From assembly GCA_001599815.1 (NCBI GenBank), contig BCIA01000004.1:4552082-4616081 (forward strand): a stretch of DNA of 64,000 nucleotides, in the 5' to 3' direction. Under the pieces are notes generated by a model. The model was not told where the DNA came from and did no database searches. It worked only from the letters and a program-made list of their open reading frames with translations. The stretch comes from Furcasterigmium furcatum. Taxonomy: Eukaryota > Ascomycota > Sordariomycetes > Glomerellales > Plectosphaerellaceae. Positions 43,974 to 55,048 of the stretch are shown piece by piece. Each line of letters starts with the position of its first letter. Position 1 is the stretch's first letter. The position numbers were made by a program, and so were the translations under genes.

Positions 43974-46010
43974 TCAAAAGAACTGGGGCTTCGTCAGGAC
44001 GCGGTACTCAACGTAGTCCTCGCCATCGATAGAGATAATGGTGCCCTGAGAGACCAGCTTGCCCGCCCAGGGACCTCCGACCTTGCGCTCGTACTTGATG
44101 CCTCCGAAGAACTTGGTCTCATCGCTACTGGACCGGTTTCGCTGCTGCTCCTGCATATGCCAGATGTTATCGAGGCGACCAACGCGATCGGCAAAGTTGT
44201 GGTGCGGCACACTCTCGGGCACAGGGCGGGGGGCGGGGGGAGCGGCGGGAGATTCGGCGTGCATGACATGGCCGGTCATGTTCATGGCGTCGTGTTGGGC
44301 GGCAAAATGGGCACGGCGCGTCTCCTGGTGGGTCAGCCGCTCGATCTCGCGCCCGGCGTGGACGTCGAAGTCACGGCGAGCAGCAATGGGGGTGCGCGAG
44401 GACTGGCGCTCAATGCCGTTGCTGGGTAGAGAGTGGCGGGGCTGGGGCAGCTCGGGGCGGCCATAGGCACCCCTGAGGTCCTGGGCACTCGCAGAGGGCT
44501 TGAGCTCGGCCCGGCTGTCCGCTGCAGGGTCCGCGTACTCGGGATCCTCCAACTCCTCGTCAGGGTGATGATGACCGCCGTTCATCGGCTGGGCGGGGAC
44601 CTTGACTCCGTGGGACACCCGCTGCTGGGCGGTGTAGACGGCTTGCGTCTCGTTGTTGATCCTCTCCGACTTGTCCTTCTCAAGGAAGCGGTCAATCTGA
44701 TACTGCCGGACCCGGACATACTCCTTGACCTCGGAGCGGTTGAGTCCCCTGAGGTGGGGCTCGAGGACGATCTCATTCCACTGGATCCAGAGAGCGCCGG
44801 CACCGTTGGGGAAATTGCCATCATAGAAGCGGCCGTCACGAGTCTCTCGCACGACCTTGGCCCGGAACATGTCGTTCATGCCTAAGATGCCGAGGACAGC
44901 GTGCCGGTCAGCCTCGGACGGGGCATCCGAAGGCTTCCAGTAGCCGATCACGACACGGGTGGGACGGGTGCCAAATAGAGGATCGAACACGGGAACGGGA
45001 TCAACCTTGAGACCACGGTCGAGCTCCTGGCTGAGAGGGCTGGGCTTAGAAGGGGGGATGGGTGGGGCGGTCTGGGACAGCTGCGGCTTTTGCTGATGTT
45101 GGTTGATGAGAGGGCTGCCGGCGCTGATAGTGCCGACGCCGCTGCCGAGTTTGCGGCGCTTGGCGATCTCGGAGCGGCTGCAGATGACAGCATCCTCGGG
45201 GATGATGGGGCCATAGGCGACGACTGGCTGGGGGGCTGTCTCGGGAGGGGGGTGGTCAATCATGTGCTGGCGGGAGTGCTTGACAGCAGCCAAGTCGTTA
45301 CGATCCTTCTCCTCAGGGGTTTCGCCCTCGGCGCCAGCGCGCTGTTTCACGTATTCCTTGACGTGGTGATGATTGAGGCCCACCAGATGAGGCTCGAAGA
45401 CGACTCGCTCAAAGGTGACCCAGCTGCCACCAGGACCAGGTGGAACGGGATAGAGCGCGTTATTGATGTTGTCATAACTGCGAGTCGTCGTCTGGATCCT
45501 CGTGCGCAGGCGGTCGCGGACATCGATGAAACCGACGACTGCATGCTTGTTCACCTCATCGGGAACGGGGGAGTCACGCCAGTAACCGAGGATGGCGTGT
45601 TTGAAGCCAGCAGCCGTCCTCCGGGCGCTAGCGAGCCGGTACTTTGGGTTGATGATCTCCACGCCTAATGTTTGCGGGGGCTCGTCGACCTCCTCTTCGT
45701 TCAGGTCGCTGACCGCCGCAGAATTACGCTTTCGCTTGGGATAGGCCGAATGACCGGGGCGGTAGACCAGCTCCTCATCATCGCCATCCTTTTCGTCCTC
45801 CTGGTCTGAGACGACGCGGAAGGGGGAGGACTTGTCGCCGCCGTTGCGGTTGGAATTAACAACGATCTCGTCTTCGGAGGCGCGCTCCTCAGTGCCACGC
45901 TCAGGGCTCTCCATGTTATCGGGAGGCGGGGTGAGATCGTCGTCCTCCTCGGCATGGATGTTGCCGTTAGTGACGGGCCTGGGGCGAAGAGAGAAACGTC
46001 TGGTCAGCAT
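43974..46010 (-). CDS. Unrecognised 678-residue protein with a duplicated ~90-residue domain
   Basis: A single exon starts in a strong context (gccaccATGc). The first 130 residues are acidic and low complexity. Two related domains follow: copy A at about 136-225 (HAILGYWRDSPVPDEVNKHA, then WVTFERVVFEPHLVGLN and VKEYVKQR) and copy B at about 350-437 (RVVIGYWKPSDAPSEADRHA, then WIQWNEIVLEPHLRGLN and VKEYVRVR). Shared landmarks are IGYW, HAV-G, W---E-V-EPHL-GLN and VKEYV. A C-terminal conserved-looking segment (ETKFFGGIKYERKVGG to YRVLTKPQFF) closes the protein. There is no membrane segment or catalytic motif. The acidic leader and KRK patches suggest a nuclear protein. I do not know the family name; fungus-restricted conservation is likely but unchecked. 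Confidence 0.88.
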   Translation of the reverse strand: MLTRRFSLRPRPVTNGNIHAEEDDDLTPPPDNMESPERGTEERASEDEIVVNSNRNGGDKSSPFRVVSDQEDEKDGDDEELVYRPGHSAYPKRKRNSAAVSDLNEEEVDEPPQTLGVEIINPKYRLASARRTAAGFKHAILGYWRDSPVPDEVNKHAVVGFIDVRDRLRTRIQTTTRSYDNINNALYPVPPGPGGSWVTFERVVFEPHLVGLNHHHVKEYVKQRAGAEGETPEEKDRNDLAAVKHSRQHMIDHPPPETAPQPVVAYGPIIPEDAVICSRSEIAKRRKLGSGVGTISAGSPLINQHQQKPQLSQTAPPIPPSKPSPLSQELDRGLKVDPVPVFDPLFGTRPTRVVIGYWKPSDAPSEADRHAVLGILGMNDMFRAKVVRETRDGRFYDGNFPNGAGALWIQWNEIVLEPHLRGLNRSEVKEYVRVRQYQIDRFLEKDKSERINNETQAVYTAQQRVSHGVKVPAQPMNGGHHHPDEELEDPEYADPAADSRAELKPSASAQDLRGAYGRPELPQPRHSLPSNGIERQSSRTPIAARRDFDVHAGREIERLTHQETRRAHFAAQHDAMNMTGHVMHAESPAAPPAPRPVPESVPHHNFADRVGRLDNIWHMQEQQRNRSSSDETKFFGGIKYERKVGGPWAGKLVSQGTIISIDGEDYVEYRVLTKPQFF

Positions 46011-46013
46011 GGT

Positions 46014-46376
46014 GGCTTAAAAAGATGATGTTTTCGTGAGTGAGATGACCGAGTGGTCGTGGGTGCTGAGGGTTTCGGCGAATGAAGCGTGGCATAGACG
46101 AGCGCGGGCGGATAAAAACGGGCAGGAGCAATGGGGGGTCGGCTGGGTGCCGTGGACCCAAGCTGAGGAAGGAACAGACCCCGATGACGGGCCCGAGCGC
46201 TAGCCATTGGGAAACAGGCGACATGGAAAAGGGAGAGGAAGAGAGGGAGCTTACTCGTCAGTCTTCTCAATAGCTGCCGTGTTCTTCTCGGAAGGCGCAA
46301 CCGAAGGGGCAGCAGACACCGACGCGGTACCTTCGCCCTTCATGTCCACGTCAACAGACTCAGTCTTGTCGGTCAT
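46014..46376 (-). promoter_or_regulatory. Leader with a strong-context upstream ORF and candidate 5' intron
   Basis: An ATG at 46376 in near-ideal context (caccaccATGa) opens a 41-codon frame (MTDKTESVDVDMKGEG to KNTAAIEKTDE) ending at TAA 46253-46251. The stop overlaps a good splice donor (GA|gtaagc, 46254). The acceptor tttttaag at 46017-46016 lies just before the main start codon. If the 239-nt intron 46254-46016 is removed, the upstream frame runs out of phase across the main ATG and ends 17 codons on. It is either a regulatory upstream ORF or the true first exon of the downstream gene with a phase discrepancy. Confidence 0.45.
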
Positions 46377-49300
46377 GGTGGTGATATGGGTGGGCAGTTG
46401 CAGTAGTCGAGGGCTGCTTGTTGAGGATGTCGTTGATGGTGAAATTCAAAGGCCGAGCTAGAAACCAGGCTGAAGGAGAGAGACGGTAGAGGTGTTCCGG
46501 GAAGGGCTATCTTCCATCCAACATGGGTGAGCAGGCTCTCACGATGTCTACAAGAAGAAGAAGGGTTAGCTGGAGCTCAGGAGAAATGCTGTGGCCGAGC
46601 AGGTAGAAAAAAAAGCCCAGAAAAGCGGACGAGGAAGGGACTGCCCGGGGAAGGACCATCGCAGAGTCGCTGACAGGGGTAGGTCCCTTGATATCACAAA
46701 TGATACCCAGAGGCGGCACCTCATCATCGACAGTGGCTGGACGATGGGGCACTTGCCTCAGTCCGACGGAGTCTAAGGAGTGGTGCAGCACACTCCAGCC
46801 GCAAGGCAGACTGTTGGAAATAAAAATTGGCTCGAAAGACGTGCAGATGCTGGCCACTGACCAGCTCTAGAGCGGTAGATTAGACGAATTTGGCCATGCG
46901 CTGACCTGGAACTGGCGGACAGATGCCAGCAGTAACAATAAAGGGCCAAGTGGTGTCCTTGCATAGATTCAAGCGCACGACTGCTGACAATAAATGATTT
47001 CTAGACAAGAAAAGACTAAGTGGTTACGAGCAACTTGCGCGTCCGTCTGTGAGACTGATGCATCACCTCCCCCGAGACTTGCGTGGGAGGATCTCTCTAT
47101 CGTGTGCTAGGGCCGCATGAAGCAACTGTGACCGATGCCAAGGACTGGAAATAGCAAGAGCATGGACAACAAAGAGTGTGGGGGTGGAGGCTGTCTAGGT
47201 AGGCATCACACGCCGCTGAGATAGGGTTTGGATGATTGATGCGGTGCATAGCTCTCCGATGTGGCTCGCAATGATGTCAAGGACCGATTCCGGTGCTTGG
47301 GTGGGAGGGAGAGAGGTGGAGAAGCCTTGACCGTTTTGCACAGGTGACCGTGTGTCTGGCATGTGACGAAAAGATGCTGGATGCTGTCTTGCAAATGGAA
47401 CTGTGATAAAGCCAGAGAATGAAAAGAAAAAGGTTGGAAACCTACAGTTCAAGAGAAAGTGTGGCGGGCGAACCTGGCTGCTTGAGCCGCGAGGGCGTAA
47501 CGGGCCTGTTTCAGGGCTCAACCAGAGAAAGACTCGACGGGAACCGGAAACTGGGCAGGGGTGCGGGATCGCGAGAGGCGCTTCCGCGTCGGCGCAATGT
47601 GCGGGTGATCGGCTCCTAAAGTGCGCTTGAGTGCTGTTGTCCGGAGAACCCTCAAGCCGACTGATTGGATGACCAAGGAAGGGTTTGGTCCTGTGGTGGT
47701 GATGATGGCTGGAAAAAGTCGCCGGCGATGATGTGGTCAATACGGCTGCGCGCGGTTCTGGCTGGAGTTTCGTAGATGCGCAGAAAAAGAATGACGCGCG
47801 TTCTCTAGCTTGCTATGAAATGGGGGGGGGCGCGGCGGGCGTCGATCAACAATGAAACTGTGTCCAGTGGAGGGGACAGCGGTCAGGTCGGCGAAGGCGA
47901 GGGAAGTAGTTGGGCGGCGGCGCTGTGTGTCTCTGGGGGAAGAGGCAATGCGGGAAAAGGGCCCAAAAAGTGGCTGCGTAGAAAAGGTTGCACGCGTGGG
48001 CTGCGCTGTTCTCATAAACCGCCGTTGAAATTATTCACAGCATGTGACGGGGGCGTCGGGGTGTGTGTGGTGGGATTGAGTTGTGGAGGTGGGAAGAGTT
48101 GAGAACATGGAAGATGTTGAGTCGAGGGAGTGCTGGGGGTTTTAGGGGGCGGAAAAGGGAGAAGAACTATGGAACCAAAGGGATGGATGGGGCGGGTGCT
48201 CAGTCAATTAACCTACAACCTAATCAAGCAGTCACCTCGTTGCGGGCAGCCAGTCCAGCAAATGTATGGAGACGGACGGGCTTACTGCTGCTGTTGATTG
48301 TCTGTCCGAGGCAGGGAGGCAGTGAGTGAGTACTAGGTGGCCAAGGCTTGCGCTGGGCTGGGCTGGCGCCGCGGGGACTTTGGTGGCATGGCCCGGACCT
48401 GATGGAAAAGTAGGTTCCAGCTGGCCCATCAGGTCAGGCCAGGTTGACATGATGGAGTTTCGCTCGGGCTAGCTTCTTAGCACTCGACGAGAGGAAAGCC
48501 CGCATGGAGCAGCTGACTAGAGTCGCTGGCCACTGAGCACTGGCACTGAGGTGGCCCCCGTCTGCCCGCCAAGGTACATAGTACCAGGAGGTACATGAAT
48601 GAGTATTGAGGAGGCACTCGATAACTCTCCGACCTTGCCAGCTCCCCGCAACAAGTCCCCCGAGAAGACCCTCATCTCATTCGCATATCCCCCCCTCATG
48701 TCCGTCCGCATTCTTTTGGGAGCCTCGTCTAGGTTTGTTATTTTGGCTGTTTAGCTTCAGGGTGGCTGCTCCTCTCGCGCGTCTGGACACTTCGGCTAAT
48801 ACTAATCAAGGTCAAAACCAGTCCTCATGCACACCACGTCGAACCCCAATCGACCGACCGAGCATCATGCCCAGGCTGCATTGCATGCCTAGAGTATTGG
48901 ACAAATGGCTCAAAATGCGCCGCACTCATACCTCTCACAGATGTTCGAGTGCGGCAGGGTAAAACTCGCTTGCTGGCTGGCTGTGTGTACTGAGGCTGGG
49001 TACGTAACTCTCATCAACGTGGTGGAGCTGTCGGCAGGCCATGCAGCCAGTAGGCCTCGCATCCAGTCCCTCGGGTCCCCTTAGGACGCATGCCCAGACC
49101 TGAGTCACCACACTCCCCCCTGCACATGACATTGCGCTTTTGCCCTGCTTGCCCCCTTCTGTGCCCTCGCAACTCGGTGCAAAGCCGCTCATCCGGCGGC
49201 TGGCGGGCAGAGTCTTCCTCGCACGTTGGTGCTCGCGCCAACGACAACCCTGACGACCAACATGCGGTTGGTCTGGCTTTACCAGTACGTCGGGTCTATC

Positions 49301-52300
49301 TCCTCGTCCGTCTGTTGTTTTCATCCTGGCCACCTGCTTGTGCCGCCGGTCGGGCGGTTTCCCCACGAGTAATAAGATGACGGCGATCCGTGGCAGCAGG
49401 GGGACGAGCCCAAATACTCGTATTGGTTCGGGGCGACCTGTTTGGAGGAGGCGGACGAGGTCTTGGACTTGAATGACCCGGACTCTCGGCTGATGGCATG
49501 ATAGGCGCCCATCGCCAAAGAGGCCACCCACCGGCCACACTTTCCTTATCTGACCATGATGTCGAGGAATGCATTATCATTTCCCCGGTCGGATGGCCTC
49601 ATTCCACATCTCAGTTGCACATCTCCGTTCAGGCGCCCGGGGGAGAGAGAAAAAAAGAACTTGGGGGAGGAGCCATGGCCTGGGATGGATCCTTCTCAGG
49701 GGCTGCGCAATCATGTACTAGGTCAGTAGGTACGAAGGTAATGAGGTACTTCCTTGCTGGAACCTGTCGCACATTGCACCCGTTTCTGTCGCTCCGAGCC
49801 CTTCCTCCTTTGCGCCCAGCGTTTGTGTGTTCTGTGCCCAGGTAAGCCCGGAGGCAAGTGCCTCCTTGTCTCCTCTTCCTTTCTCCCACCCGGCCTCTGA
49901 GACGACTGGGTCCTTTTCCTGATGCACCTCCCGTGCCAAACAAACCCCCCCTGGTCAGAAGCAGCCAATAGTCACACTCGGCGAGCCTGCACCATGCTTA
50001 CTCTGTTTAGCTATCTCGCTTACACCATCATCAACTGAAGAGGGCGGCCCTCCAAGGCTTTAGACACTCGGCTCGACTCGATTTCTTTCCTTCTCTTCCC
50101 GAGTTTTGTCTTCCTTCGGCCGGCCGTCGCAGGAGCAAGAAACTCTGAGAGATCCCTTCGACTTTGCCGATACGTGCAGCCGAAAGAAGCCTCCCTCAGC
50201 AAGCGAGATTGGATGACGCGATCCGCGGATTCCGTGCGCAAGCGCTTCACATGCTTCCCACTCCAAGCTCCAAGGCACGCACACTGAATGCCCAGTCTGG
50301 GTGGGCATGTCGCCAAGATGCCACCAGCACTTGGAGTGACCAAGGCCACGACGACGACCACGACGTGCTGCTCTTTCGGCGCGCGTGAAACCCGACCACA
50401 AACGGAGGAATAGAAGGAGGGAGATGTGACGCCGACGAGCCGAGCACATGGCAAGCCGATGATTGTATGATCCTCGGTCCCGACGGCCTCATCCCCGGCT
50501 TGGTTCAGTCCCGACTGAATGGTCCAGCGACAAATAAGTATTGCCCACCGAGGCGCAGGGGTGGCGGTTGACATCCGTGGACCACCCACGGAACACCAGC
50601 GCTCGACGAGGCTGGATAGCCGTATCTGTTCCCTTCCCCGGTCGACCCCCTGGTCTACACCTCGCCCCGCCTTGACAACTCGGACTCTTTGAGTGGTCGG
50701 AGAACTGTCGTCCCGTGGCTCAGTACCATCACCCACATAGGAAAGTTTTTTTTGGCCGCAGGCGTGCTCTGATGATCCTGGCTTCTTGTCTCCCTAGTGC
50801 GAAATTCTAGTTCGGACATAAGATGAGCTCGGTTGCAAGGCGCGCGCGATACATACTTGTACGGACATCATGCTTACAAGTACGGGCTGCCCGGCTTATC
50901 ATGTGTCGGCGCACCGTCCGAAATGCACGAGGCTGGGATCGGAGCATTGCACCATCACAACATGCGTTGACGCACTCGCTGGCATCAGTTGTGCGAAATC
51001 CCTCGCGACAGATATACTTGATCTGGTTGTCTCAGGAAGCGGGCCAGCCACGATCCAGGACGGCCCAAGTCCATGACTGCACTTAGACCCGAGACGTGGC
51101 CGTGTTTCCTTATCTGGCGAGCCCGCATCACATCATACGAGAATTGTCCCAATTATTGGAGCGAACTCGATTATTACGGCCGCAGAGGAGCCGTCGATCC
51201 AAGGTTGCGATCGCCAAGAGAGAAATGGCGTGCGACCCCCGACAAGGACAACTAACTGTCCGAGAAATGGATGCAGTCCAGACCGCCAGAAGAAGACCCC
51301 TGGTCGACGTCACGGTCTCTGGCTCTGTCAAACGACCACACGCGTATGTACAAGCACAGGCAATAAGCACACCGCTGGCAACACCACCCTGGACAGTATC
51401 AACGTGGCGCTGTCGCTCAGTTGCCCCGCCTGGAACAGCCTCCCTGGGAAAATCACCGATCGTGACAGCTGAGCACGCTGCAATGCGATGTGTCATCCCC
51501 CCGCCGCAGGCCAACATAAACCTGGCAGGCCATGTCCCCACCATCAGCTTCTTCATCGGGCGTATGTGTACGAGTTTCCCTGTAGAACTCGTCGTGAAGT
51601 AAGGATCCCGTGCTTCGCGTCGACCTGTGAGTGTTCAGTCTAGACGGCTTCTGGGTTTCCCGCGTACAGCGCCGCGCGCGGCAACCGCTGCTCACAAACC
51701 AGCCCCACCACAGTGCAGGATTGTCGGTCGAACGAAACAGAGGGCAGACGAATGGGCATTTTGAGAGCTGATCATCATCCCAAGACCACTAGGGTCGCAT
51801 TCAGCCCGGAACCGCTCGAGCATTGCGCTGTGTTGTACCTTGGCACTTGGTAGCAAGACCAGTGGGGTGGTGGTGGTGGCTGTTGATAGGATGCCGAGGT
51901 GCGCATCCTGTGGCCAGCGAAGCAGTGCATCGCGACGGCTATCTCCAAGATGCAAATCCCAGCTGGTCCCAGCGCGCGATGTAACGAAGCAAAAGACAAC
52001 TGCCGTGCTTCAGATCCTCCCAGCCCCTCCTCCTGAAGGCCTGTTCCGCCTGGATTCCCGGAGTGGTGAGTGGCTACCCGCCGGATCGTGACTTGCCTGC
52101 CTGCGCGACCAGACTTCTACTTGTCCTGGTACCGTTCGCGAAGGCGGGGCCTGGCCTCATGGGGCTTCGGAAAAGACTGCCCGTCATTGAACCATTTCAG
52201 GGCAACGGACCAAGGGGAGCGAGGCGTGCGCCGCAGGCACCAAGAGAGAGATTGTCGTGGGATTGTGCCGACAACTTCGATGCATGCTACCTAGACATCC

Positions 52301-53005
52301 CTGGATGCAACGCAGTGCGGTTTGAGATTGAGTTCGTTTCTGTCATTTCTAACAAACAGAAGCGCCCCAGCAAAGCCATTTTCTGGCTGCCGTGCCATGG
52401 CAAAACACTGGTGGACGTTGCAGCCGCCACCCTGTCCTTCGCGATGCCGCACTCTGGTTTGTGGACTTGCTCTCATCGTTGCAGAGCGGTGGCGCCGACG
52501 CGGTAAACGGGCAACTTTACGCAGTGTCGAGCGAGACGGAACCCAGGCGCTGCCTGCGTGACCTGGGAACTCCGGAGTCAACAGAACAGACTCAGGGGAG
52601 CTTTGTCGGCAGGCAGGGGATGTTTGATTGAGGTGATTTCCACGAAGCGTCAGCTGAGAGTTTCAGCGGTCTGAGGTCTTGACGTGGCTTTCTCGCTCTG
52701 ACTCGTCACACAGAGCCCAGACATAGGGCCGCTGACGCCCAATGTGACTGAGGTCGGAGTCTCAAAGCGATGCTGAGAGCCAGCCAGCCAGCCACGGTGT
52801 TGCCTTGGGTGATCTTCCCGTTGAGATGTGTCCGTGTCTCGTGGTACCATGGCATTGTTGAGAGAGAAGGGCCATTGGAGAGCCGCCAGTGTGACTCTGT
52901 CCCGTGAGGACGCCGACACGGGCCATCGTTCGTTTGCCTTTTGCGTGCCATCCGATCCCTTCTTCCCGTTGTTTGTTGTCAGATGTGCGGTCCCCTTCGA
53001 AAGCC
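46377..53005. other. 6.6-kb region without a convincing gene
   Basis: Open frames here lack ATG starts, domain-like sequence or spliceable neighbours, and overlap one another on both strands. No tRNA, long repeat or transposon feature was recognised. It may hold long leaders of the flanking genes or noncoding transcripts. A (GCCA)4 microsatellite lies at 52779-52794. Confidence 0.5.
52779..52794 (+). repeat. (GCCA)4 microsatellite
   Basis: Four perfect tandem copies of gcca in noncoding DNA downstream of sen54. Confidence 0.8.
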
Positions 53006-54454
53006 TCAACCGCCCCTTCCCCTACCACGGCCCCTACCGCGGCCTCCCCGGCCTCCGCGACCGCCCCTCTTGCCACCTCGTCCTCCTCGTCCCGGGGTAT
53101 CAAAACGCTCATAGATTCTCTCCTCTCCAAATGCGCCCTGGCCGAAGCGCATGAAATTGACAAGACCTCGGTCGACCATGGCAAGCAGCACGTTGCGATG
53201 CCCGTGCTTCAGTCGCTGATACATCTTTCCTGGTGTGGCCATGGTTGGAGGGGGAGGTTCAAAGGGCGAAGCATCGAACAAGGCATCCAGCTGCTCAATG
53301 GAGGGGACTGATGTGTCCCTCGCATCGACGACCGCGATGCGGAAGTCCGGGGCTGGAGGATCACTCTTGGAGAAGACCTGGTGTTTCGAGGGTCGCCAGA
53401 CGTGGAAGAAGACCTTGAACGGGTCTTCCGGCGTCGAAACCCCTGCTGGCTCAGTGGACGGCTTGAACCGCGGGAGGAGCTCGAGTTGCTTGTAGATAGG
53501 AGCGTATTTCCGGTAGAGCCCAGGCGTGACGAGGGGCCCGTAGGCGGTATGCTGAGGCTCGCTGTTGCCGAGGAGGGAGAAGAGCCATTGCCAGATCGTT
53601 GTTGGATTCGCGGAGCCAGTCGATACCTCTTCCTTCTTGGGCTCTTCCGGCGCGCGCTGGACAAAGTAGCCGGACCGCTTCAGGTGTGCGTAGACCTCGT
53701 ACTTGGGCAGCGTGATCTTGCCCCTCTCTCCTTCTGCTCCCACGAGCAGAGAATAAGCCGCCTGTAAGCTCAGTGGGACTCCATTGGCGTACTCGTCCTC
53801 TTCGGCTTCCGCTTCCCCAGCGCCAACAGCCGCCGTGGGGCGAACATCACCATCTCCCTCCACGGGGTTCTGCTCTCCCTTAGCTGGCATGAGCTCCCGA
53901 AGCTCCAGATCTGGCCACCACAGGTCCATTGACCCTCTCTCGAGCATGAACAGAGCCTCTTCAGGTAACAGCCACACCTTCCCGACGGCGGGCATCGGCG
54001 CCTTGAGCCCCTTCACCGTCCGCCCGACCGACTTGCCCTGTGGGCCCTTGAGTTCCTCCACCACCACGACTCGGTCGAGGGGATGCATCGCCCACTCGAC
54101 CGTCCGGGGATCCAGCCCAGCGACCTCTGCGCCAGGCGCGAGGGAAGTAGCCCAGTGGTCGGGGAAGAACCAGCCCTTGTTCCAGTCATCTCGGTGTGTG
54201 CGCTGGTACGACAGGACGTCCTCGATGACGCGCCTGCTTGCCTCGAGGGCGCTGTCCTGTGCCCGCGTGCCGTGGGACTCAAAGTCCTTCTGGCCCTTTC
54301 GGATGGTCTGACTAGCGATGCCGCGCTTGTTGAACATAGAGGCAAAGAGCTTCATGTCGAAGGGCGCGTCGTCAGCATCGTCTTCGGGGTCAGCATCTGG
54401 GCCTGTAGCCGCGGGTGGCGGTTGGAAAGGGTTGTCGTCATCGTCGAGCGCCAT
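53006..54454 (-). CDS. sen54: tRNA-splicing endonuclease subunit Sen54
   Basis: Sen54 is a structural subunit of the heterotetrameric endonuclease that removes introns from pre-tRNAs. One exon encodes 482 residues. The N-terminal Sen54 domain is clear: GTRAQDSALEASRRVIEDVL, then WFFPDHWATS, VVVVEELKGPQGKSVGRTVK and VWLLPEEALFMLERGSMDLW. The C-terminal half has YEVYAHLKRSGYFVQRAP and APDFRIAVVDARDTSVPSIE, then HGHRNVLLAMVDRGLVNFMR. It lacks the His/Lys catalytic triad, as expected. A Gly/Arg tail of about 30 residues (GRGGRGGKRGGRGGRGG) ends the protein and could bind RNA or be arginine-methylated. An intron-containing tRNA gene lies about 600 bp away. Confidence 0.95.
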   Translation of the reverse strand: MALDDDDNPFQPPPAATGPDADPEDDADDAPFDMKLFASMFNKRGIASQTIRKGQKDFESHGTRAQDSALEASRRVIEDVLSYQRTHRDDWNKGWFFPDHWATSLAPGAEVAGLDPRTVEWAMHPLDRVVVVEELKGPQGKSVGRTVKGLKAPMPAVGKVWLLPEEALFMLERGSMDLWWPDLELRELMPAKGEQNPVEGDGDVRPTAAVGAGEAEAEEDEYANGVPLSLQAAYSLLVGAEGERGKITLPKYEVYAHLKRSGYFVQRAPEEPKKEEVSTGSANPTTIWQWLFSLLGNSEPQHTAYGPLVTPGLYRKYAPIYKQLELLPRFKPSTEPAGVSTPEDPFKVFFHVWRPSKHQVFSKSDPPAPDFRIAVVDARDTSVPSIEQLDALFDASPFEPPPPTMATPGKMYQRLKHGHRNVLLAMVDRGLVNFMRFGQGAFGEERIYERFDTPGRGGRGGKRGGRGGRGGRGRGRGRGRGG

Positions 54455-55048
54455 GATTGCTCCTGGCGTTTGGCGGTGGAAGATGCGGTGAGAAAGTTGA
54501 CTCTCGAGGATTCTGGAGTGTACGTAGGTTGGTGTGCTTGCGTGCTGGTGTCTGGGGCGGTTGAAGTTGTCTCTGAACGGTGTAGCAGAAAATAAAAGTT
54601 GAAGCTTTGGTGGGGTAGCTCCGAGTCCGAGTCAAAGGCTCACATGGGTCTCCCAACCTTACCCCAGGCTCCCGTCTTCAGCACTGTACTAGAGAAACCA
54701 ATATGGATGTACCCACAGACAACCTCAACGAATAGTAACTGCTGTGGGTTACTGAACCTCTGAGACTCTTACTATAAGGTAAGAAAGGGAATCGCCTCTA
54801 TATGGTACATGGGAGGCTTGGTTGATAGGTACTTCTTCGCCTTCACTAAGTACCTACCTCCCGTACGAGCATCCCAGCCACCTTACGTACTAATTCTATG
54901 TTTGTAATTGATTATAGCTCATTATAAAACCCTGAGAATCGCCTAATCTGTTTTTTAAGTAGTATACCTTGGGTAAAAGGGCTGGAATATGGTATCGATG
55001 ATTTTGGTAGACTCCTTATACCCACTCCTGGGGTTAATTGGAGCTCGC
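54455..55048. other. sen54 promoter and AT-rich island
   Basis: The first 200 bp are the sen54 leader. From about 54690 to 55045 the DNA becomes visibly AT-rich with many TpA steps, unlike the neighbours, and ends at the tRNA gene. No coding sequence was recognised. Confidence 0.5.

Noticed and set aside
47195..47740. Minus-strand open frame of 181 codons
   Set aside because: Ser/Pro/His-rich with no domain, no homologous look and no supporting exon; probably noncoding.
50020..50736. Minus-strand open frame of 238 codons
   Set aside because: It has no ATG at its 5' end, no domain-like sequence and overlaps other open frames; likely chance in GC-rich DNA.
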